From contig JBHGNT010000017.1 of assembly GCA_043228905.1 (NCBI GenBank), positions 13,950,001 through 14,014,000 of the forward strand: a stretch of DNA of 64,000 nt. The letters run 5' to 3'. Positions 1-10,875 of the stretch are shown piece after piece (positions within the stretch are counted from its first letter, which is position 1; each line of letters starts with the position of its first letter). Under the pieces are notes generated by a model. It ran no database searches. It was not told the origin of the DNA and saw nothing but the letters and a program-made list of their open reading frames with translations. The translations under genes and the position numbers were made by a program. The DNA comes from Azolla caroliniana (lineage: Eukaryota; Polypodiophyta).

Positions 1-177
1 CCACATCAAACAATTGTAGAACCTACATTATGCGAGCAATCATGTGCTTGCATCCATGCTAAATGATAGTTCAAATGTTTCCCAATCCATTTAGAAGATG
101 AACAAATTCACCAAGGTTTAAAAAAATCCACATAGGAGATGAACAAACTCATGGAAGTTACAAAAGAGACACCGTAC

Positions 178-405
178 CCCAAATACAGTAAAGGTAGATG
201 AACCATCTCCAGGAACTCGTTGGCAATCTGTCTTAACTATGGTGAAATCTTCTCCTTTCTTGGATTGGCATGCTTGACCATAAGAGATAATGGGTGCATC
301 AATTTTGTCACTATTGAACTCCCTCTTCAGAAATGTGGCCAATGGAACCATATTCTGACCAGAACCACTTCTATGCTTCACCTTCTGACCTTCTTGAATA
401 CCCAT
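178..405 (-). CDS. Protein phosphatase 2C, first coding exon (gene continues off left edge)
   Basis: A 76-residue exon starting with ATG (405-403). The stretch VPLATFLKREF, the central SKKGEDFTIVKTDCQRV and the end GDGSSTFTVFG match the N-terminus of plant PP2C Ser/Thr phosphatases of the type represented by Arabidopsis At1g47380. In that family the VFG stretch is followed at once by the catalytic FDGHNG metal-binding motif. The frame then meets a clean 5' splice donor: the exon ends ttt-ggg at 178 and the intron begins gtacgg at 177, phase 0. The FDGHNG exon is not found in the remaining 177 bases, so it lies beyond the window. PP2Cs are Mg/Mn-dependent phosphatases that usually counter kinase signalling in cytosol or nucleus. 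The family call is strong; the substrate is unknown. Confidence 0.85.
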
Positions 406-1116
406 TCTTATATAACCTTAGAAGGAGTTTCTTTCACTGATGCAAATGATGGGAAGAAGAAAGGCACATGAAAAAACCAAAAGCACATTGTAGTTGACCT
501 TTATCCTTCATAAGAAACACCTATTCTATTCAATTAGAGGAAGAAGACGAAGCTGTATGGAAGGGTTTTTCATTTATTGGAAGAAAATTTCTTGCTGAGA
601 ACAAACAAAACCAAGGCCGAGGTTTGGAGACGGAAGAGCTTTTCAGCTTCAAGGAAAAGAGGTTAACAACTTTGGAACAGACAGGGGAGGTCTACTCAGA
701 CAATATTCTCCTGCAAGTCAATTTGAATCAACCCTAAAGTTTGAACCCCAAAACATTCTGACAAAATGTATGTATGTCTGTCTGTCTGGCTGACTAATCA
801 GATATAATTCTCTTTGGTAGTGTTGACTATCTCTCTCTCTCTCTGTATGTATATCCTCGGATGAAGTGTTATTTCAAAAGCTTGAAATTGATACAAGCAC
901 AGTAGAGAGAGAGAGAGATTGGGGGGGAGGCATGTTCTGGATATTCACCCTGCATTTGCAGAAACCCTAAACCTGAGAGGGAGAGAAAGAAAGAGAGGAG
1001 TACTTTTGGAGCAGAGTATGTACATACATATGTACATACTTAAAAGGAAAAAGAAAGAAGCTTTTTCAGCAGAAGAACAGAGGACCACAAAAACCCAAAA
1101 ATTTAGTCTCTCTCTC
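406..1116. promoter_or_regulatory. Probable 5' leader/promoter region of the PP2C gene
   Basis: No supported coding sequence. This lies immediately upstream of the PP2C start codon (minus strand), so it should contain its leader and promoter, possibly with a leader intron. It holds CT/GA microsatellites (828-845, 904-920), which are common in plant leaders. I see no convincing TATA element, so no start site is assigned. Confidence 0.35.
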
Positions 1117-1155
1117 TCTCTCCATTTAGTTAGAGTCTCTAACTAAATGGAGAGA
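1117..1155. repeat. Perfect 19-nt-arm hairpin with 1-nt loop
   Basis: The arm CTCTCCATTTAGTTAGAG (1118-1135) is followed after one base by its exact reverse complement (1137-1154), and one further base pair extends each arm. The left arm grows out of a CT microsatellite. It could be a replication-slippage palindrome or a foldback-element remnant. It is too short to be a typical plant miRNA precursor. Confidence 0.7.
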
Positions 1156-1216
1156 CTCTTAACTAAATGATGCTTGCTCCAAAATATAGATAGATAGAGA
1201 GCTTTGATCTTCACTA

Positions 1217-1267
1217 TGGTGATGCTGATGCTGATGCTGATGATGATGATGATGATGATGATGATGA
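1217..1267. repeat. GAT/GCT trinucleotide repeat
   Basis: About 50 bp of (GATGCT)n running into (GAT)n. It produces a polyhistidine/HQ string when read on the minus strand (frame 1159-1512). No protein family is recognisable around it, so it is treated as a microsatellite, not a gene. Confidence 0.85.
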
Positions 1268-1984
1268 CTCATGAGCATGTTTTGCTTACTCTCTCTCTCC
1301 ATGACCCCATGCCAGCTCCTTACCCCCTGCATGGCCATCCCCATCCCTGCCAGTAGTTCGATCCTTCTCTCCACAAATCTCTCATCTGGGCAGGGATGCA
1401 TGGCAATGCAGCCTACAGGGGAGAGAAGGATCCTTTTGGACACCCACCCACAAAGAGTCAGGCGTGGGATGCAATGTTGAGGCTTTGTTTCCATATCGAG
1501 GTAGCTTCTCATTCGTCAAAACAATCGTAAAATGACCGTGAAAGGGTATGTGAGAGACTACTGTAAACACATCGCCTGGCTCTCGAAAGATCTCTTCTCA
1601 TTTGTCTAGACTCTAAACAACCATAAACGCATTGCTTCCTACATGATTGTCCAAAAAAATGCCTTGATTCATGTGAGAAGGATCAATTGTGGGCATGTCG
1701 CCTGGGGTCTCGAAGGATCTGGTATGCATATTCCATTCCTTACCATCTTGAGTCTCCACACAACAATCACTGCATTTCTAGAGAGTTGTTACACCTTGGT
1801 GACTAGGGACTAGTACAAACTGGATTGTCGTTACAACTTGGTTAACAAGGTGTCTTTCTTGGATGAAAAGATATTGCATTTTGTGTGCACACATGGACTA
1901 ATATAAGCGATCAACCTCAAGGCCAACAATGACCATGATCAAATGGATACTCATACTAGTATATTAAGATGATCTAAAAGAGAC

Positions 1985-2104
1985 GATTTCATTTTTTTCT
2001 TGAACATCCATAAATAGATGGCCCATGGCAATCATTAGGGGCTATTCAAATGTAAGACCTTTGGATCCATAGTCCAATGCACTAATCCATTGCACTACAG
2101 AGTC
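1985..2104 (-). mobile_element. tRNA-Arg-derived SINE-like element or tRNA pseudogene
   Basis: Read on the minus strand from 2104, the sequence matches the 5' half of a eukaryotic tRNA-Arg: an acceptor GACTCTG, a D-arm with GTGCAATGGATTA (A-box like), and an anticodon arm TTGGA..TCCAA. The T-arm is eroded (TTTGAAT in place of TTCGAAT). About 30 bases later comes an A-rich stretch (around 1996-2003). This is the layout of a short SINE, but one copy alone cannot exclude a decayed tRNA gene. Confidence 0.45.
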
Positions 2105-2806
2105 TTTCTGATTATAACTACTTGTGAGACAACAAGCTTCTCAATGAGCAAGAGGATAAACCACAATGTCTCTCTCTTTGTAGGACATGCATGGTTTTTT
2201 ATTTCTTTAAGACAGACCATATGCTCCCTTGAGTATGATAGCCACTTACCAAATAAGCTACCAAAGCAATAACAATGTTGTTGAGAAGTCGTGAAACAAA
2301 AAGAACACGCGTGAGAGGGACAACAAGATAAAACAATGACTTTAAGGGTGGGGGAGAGAGCTTTGAATAGAGAGATTTAAACTTTCCAAGTTTTTAACAA
2401 GGGTAAATCTCATAGATTATGTATTGCTAATAAACACCGGTTTTTATGGTTTTTTGAATTGGTTGAAAAAGGGAGAGAAAACCTAGAAAAGGCAAGAAAT
2501 GGAGAGGATATTTGCTTTCCTTGCATCATTCTTCAAAACAAAATGTAGCTCTCATAACGAGATATATCGAAAACTTCAATGCTGCAGTAAGAAGTAGCAA
2601 CATACCATGATTGCCATATCTCAGACAATAATCGTTAACACCATTATTGTGCAATGTACGATATTGGAGACATCGCGTAAAGTTGTGCATTCCTATGTCT
2701 TGAAGTTGAAGACAACCTAGTGATCTGGACATGTCCCATCACAAAGCTTAATGGTAGTCTTCATTGTAAAAAAACTTCATTGCCATTTGACAATCCAAAG
2801 TGGAAC

Positions 2807-2954
2807 ACTTTGTGTGATTGTTGGACGGTTTTATATTAAGCTTATTCTACCACTTACGTCAACACTATCTTTAACTCTGTACTTTGTGTGATTGTTGGAT
2901 GGTTTTATAGTAAGCTTATTCTATCATTTACGTGAGCACTATCTTCAACTCTGT
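2807..2954. repeat. 74-bp tandem duplication, two copies
   Basis: The segment beginning ACTTTGTGTGATTGTTGGA recurs 74 bp later with several substitutions. It is a diverged local duplication with no coding meaning seen. Confidence 0.8.
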
Positions 2955-5274
2955 GCTAGATACAGACATTGACAATAGCTTGGAGGGATCTAATACTCAC
3001 CACTGAAAGAATTAAAAATTAAGACCCTAAATTTTAAAATTGTCTTGACAAGTTGATCAGATGATTAACAATCAATATATTAGGAATGAACATCACGACA
3101 CTTACATCTTCAACATATTCTAAACATGGGAATATAGATAGATATCTTTTCATAATTTATCTTTCAAAACAAGAGGGAAGGGAGGAGTAACATGTAAGTT
3201 AATGTAAGTACAACTATTTAAACATTGTATAATTAACTCTAGTGAGGGGTAAAGATGGTTGATTTTGATCAAGAAAGAAAGTGTGTACAACAAAGTTTAA
3301 CAATTGATGACTTTCTCATTGTGCAATATGAATCACCTTCAAGCTAAAAGAAACATACATTTGGCTTCGCCTTGTATAAGACGGTAAAAGGAGAGTTATT
3401 TCCACAAGATGATTAGGGCATCTTAAATAGACATGTATGTTTTATTACCGAAGTATCTTATCATTAAAAAGGCCAAGGACAAACATGGTCAAGCTATTCA
3501 ATGTTGATGAAAGTGACTATTTCTTTAATCATTTGAAATATTTAATGTTAGGGTCAGGAAGCCAATTGAGCATGTTGGAATTTGAAGGTAGGGATTTGTT
3601 CTCGTCCTCATATATTTAATTTAACAAGGAAATGCAAGCTTGCAATTTTGGCTATAATCCAAAGGGTATAGAACATGTGTTTCATTACATATCTACATCA
3701 CTTGTACCTTCTTCAAATATGATTTTGATTTTAAGGAGAAAATATGTCATTAATAGATTTTGCATTTATTCAAAGGTTTAGAGCACATGATTGTTGACAA
3801 GCATTCTGATGCTACATGATGTAATCAATAACAAACATCAAGGGTTTGTTCATCTACTCACTTGAAGAAAAGGAATTATTCTAGTCCCCTATATTATAGG
3901 GTGTACGAGGATTATATGGAGCATGGAATGGATGACTTGTGAGTGAAGCGTCATTAAGGCGTAGCCTCTAGCATATTAAGCCTCTTCAATTGAAACATAC
4001 TTTAAAGTTTAGATCATTCATTGGACCTACCGTGATCCTTCCCATCGCATGGAGTTGGCACACTTCCCTAATAACTAGTAACACAAAGGTGCCTTTGAAT
4101 GAATTAAGGTGTTGCAAATGACATAGAACACTCAACAAGGTAGCTTGAAAAGTAAGGCAGAAGAGTGGTCAACTTAATTTAATTGTAGCATGTCCTTACT
4201 GTCAACTTGAATTTGTTTGCCCATTCTTTATTAGCCCAAATAGAAAGTTGTTCACTTCATAAATTCGTCCTCCTCATGCCACATCAACTCTTGTTTTCAT
4301 GTGGACGATAGGATGGAGCAATGGTTCAAAGCCATATTCACTTTTTTATTAAAGGAGTGGAACATTGCGTTGCTTTTAGCGCAAAACATTAACATGACAT
4401 GCTAGCTTTTGTATAAAGCAATACTAGGTGTTAACTTTTGTCGAAAATGATATAAACGAGGCTCATCGTATTTTCATCTACCTCATAATATAGACATTAA
4501 ATGTTGGAATGCATAATTTCCACAAAAAAATCTTCTTTGAGACATGTTTCTTTCTACATATTAGTATGGACATTGCAACTTTAGCATTGAACATCATGTG
4601 ACAAGTGAAGATAGTTTGTTAAAAGTTAACCATATTTCAAACATTGTAAATATTATACGAGGTTGCAAAACATGCGACACATCACTTTATTGTTGGGAAC
4701 TATTTGACATATGATGGTCATTACGCAATGATATTGGTTATACATAGGGCATTGGAGAAATTTGAATATGATTGAAAGCATGTAAGCAACACTCAAAAAT
4801 ATTGTAAAACCTTCAACACACCTAATGAGAGAAATCAATGGGTTCCTTGGTTGCGTTATATTAGCCTACACAGGTAAAAGTACCACGTCATAGGCTCAAA
4901 TATAAATACACGAAGGATAACTTACCTGAAGTGTATTGCAATAGTTGACACGTAGGATATTGATATATGAATATCCGTGTACATTTTCCTTGGTTTGAGC
5001 AACATTCATCAAAAGTCTAAACACAACCTTCATAGATGAAATGTCTAACTTGAGTGAACCTGAATCATCTCCAAAGGAAATATCATTTGGTTACATTATT
5101 CATGAAAATTGCATATGCAATACAGAATTGATAAAAAATATTCAATATAGAGAATGCATAGAGTTGAATGACATGGTTCAATTTATTTTAAATCCACACA
5201 CATAAGTTGTGTACTTCCTTCTTTAGTGTTTTAGATAGTGCACTCTCACATTAGTTTTCAAAAAAGATCCTTCT

Positions 5275-6069
5275 CAGGGCCTGAATTTGACAAGTTAGTA
5301 TAAAAGTTTTTTGACGGGCATTTTTTAAAGATGTATGTCATATGACACAAGAGTGCAAAAACTAACATGTCATTTGACATACAAATTTTAATAATGAATG
5401 TTCTATATGATGCTTCATTGTTATACATTTCATTACTATAGAAAGTGCACAAATAAACATAACTACCTAACAAAGATAATGAAATATATAAAATTAATAT
5501 CATGTTAATGTTTTTACTAATAAGTAGGAAAAAAAAGTTAGTAAAAATTTAGTTTTAACTTAAAATTTTATGTAAGTAAATTTTTTTTGTTTTAACTTAA
5601 AACTTAAAATATTAAAATCAAACCTAGAGTTATACACTCTTAAAGTATGTATTTAATAAAGGTTATTGTTTAAAATTTCAATCAAATTTCAACTAATATT
5701 ATTAGTAAAGAAATTAAGAATAAATATTTGAGAATATATACCATTATTACATGATAATGATATTATTTTAAGCGTGTTATAAAAAACATATAATTTTTTA
5801 GATTTTTTATTATGTAGTATTAATATATTATAATACACACTTCATATATATATATATATAATTGACGTATGTATATGTATATAATATATATGACATGGAA
5901 AATAGAATTTTAACATGTCATTTGACATGCATAATTTGTAGGGGCCTTTCGCATGAAAAATGGATATTTAAACTTTATATGTCACTTGACGGGCATTTTT
6001 ATTATGTGTATGTTTTTGACGGGCAAAATGGCCTTCGATGGGCATGACACCCGTCAAATTCCAGCCCTG
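5275..6069. mobile_element. hAT-like non-autonomous DNA transposon (MITE), 795 bp
   Basis: The left end CAGGGCCTGAATTTGAC and the reverse complement of the right end, CAGGGCTGGAATTTGAC, match at 15 of 17 positions. The element is flanked by a perfect 8-bp direct repeat ATCCTTCT (5267-5274 and 6070-6077). CAGGG termini with 8-bp target duplications are the hallmark of the hAT superfamily. Subterminal TTGACGGGCA motifs recur near both ends (around 5312, 5988 and 6017), as expected for transposase binding sites. There is no transposase ORF; the interior is AT-rich and includes a (TA)n tract near 5840. It would depend on a hAT transposase encoded elsewhere. Confidence 0.88.
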
Positions 6070-6277
6070 ATCCTTCTCTTGTGCTTGAAGGAATACAAGG
6101 CTCAACAAAATGAACCCTACCTTCACAAGATCAAATTCCACAACATCTCAAACAATTTTGGAAATGGCTATGGGGTATAAAGATGAGTTGGAAAATTGTT
6201 TGTTTTCGATGGTTGTTGGTTCATAAAGCCATACCAGTTCATGGGTGGCGAAAAGGAAATGTAGACAAGATTTGCCC

Positions 6278-6400
6278 TTTGTCACAGACACACTAACCAT
6301 GGATTACGAAGGAGCATGGATGAAGAGGCTACAATTGATAAGTGGAACCGGAAGTGATGAGGTTAGGAACTCTAGAAGCTGTGAGCGACAAAACTAACTC
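6278..6400 (+). repeat. Dispersed repeat shared with 50324-50432
   Basis: The stretch containing CAACCATGGACTACGA-like sequence, GGAGCATGGATGA and GGAACTCTAGAAG recurs in direct orientation at 50324-50432 with moderate divergence. It lies just upstream of a Copia LTR end and may be part of that LTR family. Confidence 0.6.
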
Positions 6401-6499
6401 TCTCGCTCTCTCTCTCTCTCTCCACACACACACACACACACACACACAGAGTTCTTTCGCTGCACATAATCCATCCAATTCTTTACATGGTATCAGAGC
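6401..6499 (+). mobile_element. Copia 5' LTR end and primer-binding site
   Basis: A CT/CA microsatellite tract leads to an LTR-type end ...TTTACA at 6487. This is followed immediately by TGGTATCAGAGC (6488-6499), the initiator-tRNA-Met primer-binding site typical of plant Copia elements. The LTR start was not located. Confidence 0.75.
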
Positions 6500-6630
6500 G
6501 TGTGGTTGCTTGATCGAAGCTCATCGCCCCTGGGTGTGCTATGCCCGATTTTGTGTTCGTCAAGAACTGACTGATTGCTGTAACAACCATCTGCACAATT
6601 TGCATCAAGAAGAAAAAGAAGAAGCTCAAC

Positions 6631-7575
6631 ATGAACACACAGATGGGAAGCGCTCTTCCTACCGAAAAGCTCGATAGAAACAACTTTGCATCTTGGGAGT
6701 ACAATATGCACCAATACCTTGTCAGCCAAGGCTACTGGAGTTATGTCGAAGGGCAAACGAGAATCAACCCAACCCAACACATGATGACTACCCAGCTTGG
6801 GAGCAAGCGTCGAGTCATGTGTTGTACCGCCTTGCATCATGCGTCCATGATGGCATGCTCGGCTACATTCAAGAGGCCAAAACGCCAAAGGAGGCGTGGG
6901 GGAACCTCAAGAAGATTTTCACGGCCAACACGACCGCAAGAAAGCTTCAACTCCGTCAAGAGTTGAACGGTATAAAACAGAGGGACATGTTAATTGACAG
7001 CTACACCTTGAAGATCAAGGAGCTGTGCGATGCCCTCGGGTCCATCAATGTTAGCATTGACGACGATGAAATGATGCAGATTTGAATCAGAGGCCTAGCA
7101 CCTCGGTTCGGGGCCATTCGGTCGGCAGTCCTCGCGAGGGAGAATCCTCCCTCCTTCGATCTCTAGTCGATGTTGCTGGTCGAGGAGAATCATGTTTGAA
7201 CAAGAAGCAATGCGCAAGAAGGACAAATGCTCTATTCGAACTTCGATGGAGGAAGAGGACAAGGTCGGGGAAGAAGAGGCCGACTCGACCAAGGTCAACA
7301 CAACCAAGAACATAACTTCTATTACCGACAAGACATTTCAAACGCACAATGTAGAGCGTCTGGAAGAAGGGGGAGCAATCAGGCCGGACCCAACAGACAA
7401 AACAATCTCGCTCAGTGCGGATACTGTGGTAAATTTGACCACTATGAGGCAGAGTGTCGGAAAAAGAAGAGTGAGTCGGCTTGCACAAGTAGACAACTCA
7501 CAAACTACGCCTCCAACTTCGACTACGACAATCGTGGCGGAATGTTTTACATGGGTTCAGAGCGCGAGGGTTGAG
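6631..7575 (+). pseudogene. Copia gag, copy A (frameshifted)
   Basis: A gag polyprotein of the plant Copia UBN2/gag_2 type. It starts at the ATG at 6631, about 130 bp after the primer-binding site. The N-terminal signature EKLDRNNFASW..MHQYL is present, with LLE/GYWSYVEG after it. A frameshift near 6790 moves the reading to the frame with PAWEQASSHVLYRLASCV and KTPKEAWGNLKKIF. A TGA follows at 7083, then further shifts. A glycine/arginine-rich segment precedes a CCHC zinc knuckle CGYCGKFDHYEAEC (about 7418-7459), which binds RNA in the capsid. The reading closes at 7575 before any protease. It is clearly non-functional and is followed directly by a second gag copy. Confidence 0.85.
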
Positions 7576-7637
7576 ATCCTCTACTGCCGACAAACAGACA
7601 AACCCTAATCACGGTGAAAGAACAAAAGAAGAAAATA

Positions 7638-9711
7638 ATGGACAGAGGAATGGCTAGCTTGCTTCTGATGGAGAAGCTCGACAGAAGCAACTACGCATCT
7701 TGGTCGTACAAGATGCACCAATACTTGCTTGGGCATGGCTACTGGAGTTATGTCGATGGAGCTAATGACACAGCACCCCAATCGACACATAGAGGTTTCC
7801 CAGCTTGGGAACAGGCGGCAAGTAGAGTTCTCTAATGTTTCGCATCTTGTGTGAGCAATCAACTTCTGAGCTACATTCGGGATGCAAGGACGCCAAAGGA
7901 TGCTTGGGGAAATCTGAAGAAGATTTTCATCGTGAGCACCACAACCAGAAAGCTCTAACTCAGGCAAGAGTTGAGCAATGTTCGACAACGAGATATGTCG
8001 GTGGCTGATTACACCTCTAAGATCAAGGACATATGCGATTCTCTTGCCTCCATCAATGTAAACGTCGAGGAGGAAGAAACGGTGCAGAAATGCCTCGGAG
8101 GGTTAGCGTCGAAGTTCGGAGCATTCCAAACTGCTATCTGTACGAGGGAGAATGCGCCGTCGTTTTTCAACTTACAGTCGATGCTCCTAGTAGAGGAGAA
8201 TCACGCGGGTGCGTCAACGAGTACGCACGACGACAACAAGATGTTGTACATGGTGGAAGATAGGCCCCGTGGTCGTGGCGAATGAGGCGAGTCGGCGTGT
8301 AATGGAGGCGGCTGATAGGAGCAAGATGGAAGGCATGGTCGTAATGCCAACAATAGTTCCGAACCCTTCGCAAGCAGGGGGAGTCGAGGCGGTGCGAAAG
8401 GACAGAAGGTTGAGTCGGACATCGACCTATGGCACAAGTGGTTCGGCCATGTTCACTTCCCACGGCTTCGTGAAATGCAGACGAAGAACATTGTTTTCTG
8501 TTGAGAGATCAAGCTAATTAGTTTAGTTAGTTGGTCAACCATGTAACTTCCTAGTTACCTAGATAGAATCTAGTTAGAAGTATTGACTATAACGCCTTAA
8601 CTAGGACCTTGTACTTAAGTGGGATATTCTAGATCCTCCACTCCCAAGTACATTTAATATAGGACTTACACCCTTGTACCTATATTCTCCTCACACATGT
8701 GCACCCTTGCACATGAGACCTATATATACCTCATTGTGGGTATTTTTGTATTTTTTGATGATGTTGCTAATTTAATATAGTGTTTATCATCCCCCATCTT
8801 GTGTTGTTCATAAGTGTATCTTCCTCTCTCTCTTCCTCTCACACACATACACACACATATCACATAATCTTTCGCTTAGCTTAATCACATAATTAGGTAC
8901 TAATTAACCCATAGTTAATCACCTAATTCTTAATATTTTCGGATTGTTGAAATTTAGTGGCCGGAATGGTCAAGTCTGCGAAGCCTACCAGCTCGGGAAG
9001 CAGCACCGACCTCCATTTCCCAACGAGCGTAATCGGTGTCGAAATCCGCTCGATGTGATCCATTCGGATGTAAGGGGACCGACATAGAAGGTTAGCATCG
9101 GAGGAAGCCGTTAATTCATAACCTTCATCGATGACTTCACTCGACACACTTGGGCGTACTTGATCGCAAAAAAGAGCGAAGTCTTCGCATGTTTCCTGAA
9201 GGTGAAGAGCCTTGTGGAAAGGGAAACTGGGCTAGAGATCAAGTGCTAAAGGTCCAATGGCGGGAAGGAGTACTTCTGCGACCAGTTCTCGAGTTATCTA
9301 CAGGAGGGAATTCAACGCGAATTCTCGTGTAGATACACGCCGCAGCAGAACGGTGTGGCCGAGAGGAAGAATCAGATGATAGAGGAGGTGGCAAGGGCAA
9401 TGCTTGAAGAGAAGCGATGAGAACAACTTTCTACCTCCAGAATAGGGCATTTGCCAATGGAGGAGTGTCGCCACATGAGTTGTACTTCAAGAAGAAGCCA
9501 AACTTGGCACACTTGAGGGTTTTCAGTAGCATTGCGTATGTGCATGTGCTGAAGGAGAAGCGGAGGAAGTTGGACGCCAAAGCCGAGAAGTGTATCTTGG
9601 TTGGTTACTCGGACGAACAAAAGGGTTATAGGTGTTATAACCCCCGAACCAAACAAGCTCGCGTTGTCGTGATGTTTCTAACACATAGTGTGAAACCATC
9701 CTCGACATAGA
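7638..9711 (+). pseudogene. Copia gag-integrase remnant, copy B (interrupted by a solo LTR)
   Basis: A second gag starts at the ATG at 7638 with EKLDRSNYASWSYKMHQYL. It runs with nonsense codons (TAA at 7833, and another near 7957) to a gag C-terminal stretch ending near 8400. A deletion then removes zinc knuckle and protease and joins directly to the pre-integrase segment DIDLWHKWFGHVHFPRL. The frame is cut at 8498 by the solo LTR (8499-8935) and resumes at 8936 with GLLKFSGRNGQVCEA. The integrase core follows (HSDV, RSNGGKEYF, QQNGVAERKN) with frameshifts to about 9700. The integrase zinc-finger and catalytic region are recognisable but not functional. The end abuts a minisatellite. Confidence 0.85.
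8499..8935 (+). mobile_element. Solo Copia LTR (437 bp) inside Copia copy B
   Basis: It begins TGTTGAGAGATCAAGC and ends TTAATA (the expected CA has decayed to TA). It is flanked by a perfect 5-bp target duplication TTTTC (8494-8498 and 8936-8940). It is homologous along its length to the 435-bp LTR at 26588-27022. Removing the insertion and one TTTTC restores the host pre-integrase frame without a gap, which confirms the boundaries. It carries TATATATA near 8731 and a CT-rich tract, as expected of an LTR promoter. Confidence 0.93.
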
Positions 9712-10270
9712 GCTTATTTGTTTGTGTGTCTTGTGACATGGGAGCGTTTCGGACTTGCCCATGCATCTCTCCTTTCACAAAGGCATTCAAACTTACGTGT
9801 CTTATATGTTATTGTCAAATTTCGTGCTTATCTGTTTGTGTGTCTTGTGAGAAGGGAGAGTTTCGGGCTTGCCCATGCACCTCTCCTTTCACAAAGGCAT
9901 TCAAACTTACGTGTCTTATATGTTATTGTCAAATTTCGTGCTTATCTGTTTGTGTGTCTTGTGAGAAGGGAGAGTTTTGGGCTTGCCCATGCACCTCTCC
10001 TTTCACAAAGGCATTCAAACTTACGTGTCTTATATGTTATTGTCAAATTTCGTGCTTATCTGTTTGTGTGTCTTGTGAGAAGGGAGAGTTTTGGGCTTGC
10101 CCATGCACCTCTCCTTTCACAAAGGCATTCAAACTTACGTGTCTTATATATTATTTTCATTTGTGCTTATCTGTTTGTGTGTCTTGTGACAAGGGAGCGT
10201 TCGGGATTGCCCATGCACCTTTCTTTTCACAAAGGCATTCGAAACTTTGTCTCTCGTATGTGTAAGTAAG
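9712..10270. repeat. 114-bp minisatellite, five copies
   Basis: Units start with GCTTAT(T/C)TGTTTGTGTGTC at 9712, 9826, 9940, 10054 and 10165. The middle three are almost identical, and the outer ones (especially the last, 3 bp shorter) are diverged. Because 114 is a multiple of three, several frames stay open through the array, giving repetitive ORFs of about 180 codons with no resemblance to known proteins. Treated as non-coding satellite. Confidence 0.92.
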
Positions 10271-10361
10271 CCGTTTCCTTGTGTGTCCGTGTGTAAGTCT
10301 TACTCACGTGCATTCATTCGCCTTGTGACTAGGGGTTGATTCGGGCTTGCCCATGCACCTG

Positions 10362-10432
10362 TCATGATATGACAAGACTCGAACCCATGACCTTATGGTA
10401 TATGAGTCGAGCTCTTCACCATCACACCATCT
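10362..10432 (-). other. tRNA-Met-like remnant
   Basis: On the minus strand there is a tRNA-like layout: GATGGTGAAGAGCTCGAC, then ACTCATATACC and the B-box-like GGTTCGAGTC. It resembles a decayed elongator tRNA-Met. The acceptor stem does not pair properly, so it is not called as a working tRNA; it may be the head of a SINE or a retroelement junction piece. Confidence 0.35.
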
Positions 10433-10875
10433 ATTGTAATTCATAAGATATTATTTTCATTTATGCTTTATTATAAGAAAGTAATGTATATTCCAGATTT
10501 CTCTGGAACATTCTAGAAATTTCAGGATTACTCCTGAGAACACTATAAAAGAAGGCACTAGGCATTATGTTGAACCAAATTGGTTCAACGCTAGTCTTAA
10601 GCCTCTTAGCCATTTTGTACTTATCCTTCACATAATATATTGGCTGTTATCATCATCTCTCTCTCTCTCTCATCCTCGCTATCTCTCTTTTCTCTTCTCT
10701 CTTTCTCTCTCTCTTGGGAGTCTTACGCAGTCCCGTCCTCTTAGTACTAATAGTACTACTCCTCTTTAGTACTAATTCCTTCTCTGGTTTAGTACTATTC
10801 CTGACAGTTTGCACCAATTTTGTCCTCCAGCCTACTTGTCGTTCTCCCTCATCCTCCTACCCTTTTCCCTATACT
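10433..10875 (+). promoter_or_regulatory. Gypsy-1 LTR/leader with TATA box
   Basis: No gene. A TATAAAA box (10544-10550) precedes a transcript-like leader with long CT runs (10661-10715) and several TAGTACTA palindromic motifs, ending at the gag ATG at 10876. This fits the promoter and leader of the Gypsy element. The LTR boundaries and primer site could not be fixed. Confidence 0.5.

Larger units (their letters stand above)
1268..5266. other. About 4 kb without recognisable genes
   Basis: AT-rich sequence with frequent stops in all frames. No ORF shows a recognisable domain. It contains a tRNA-Arg-derived short element (1985-2104) and a 74-bp tandem duplication (2807-2954), each listed separately. 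Nothing else is supported. Confidence 0.6.

Noticed and set aside
1159-1512. Minus-strand frame with nine histidines
   Set aside because: The His run is a GAT microsatellite and the rest matches no family.
9718-10269. Two overlapping open frames of about 180 codons
   Set aside because: They arise because a 114-bp minisatellite keeps frame; no domain, and more than one frame is open.
10362-10432. Functional tRNA-Met gene (minus)
   Set aside because: The stems do not pair well; only the B box and part of the anticodon arm are recognisable.
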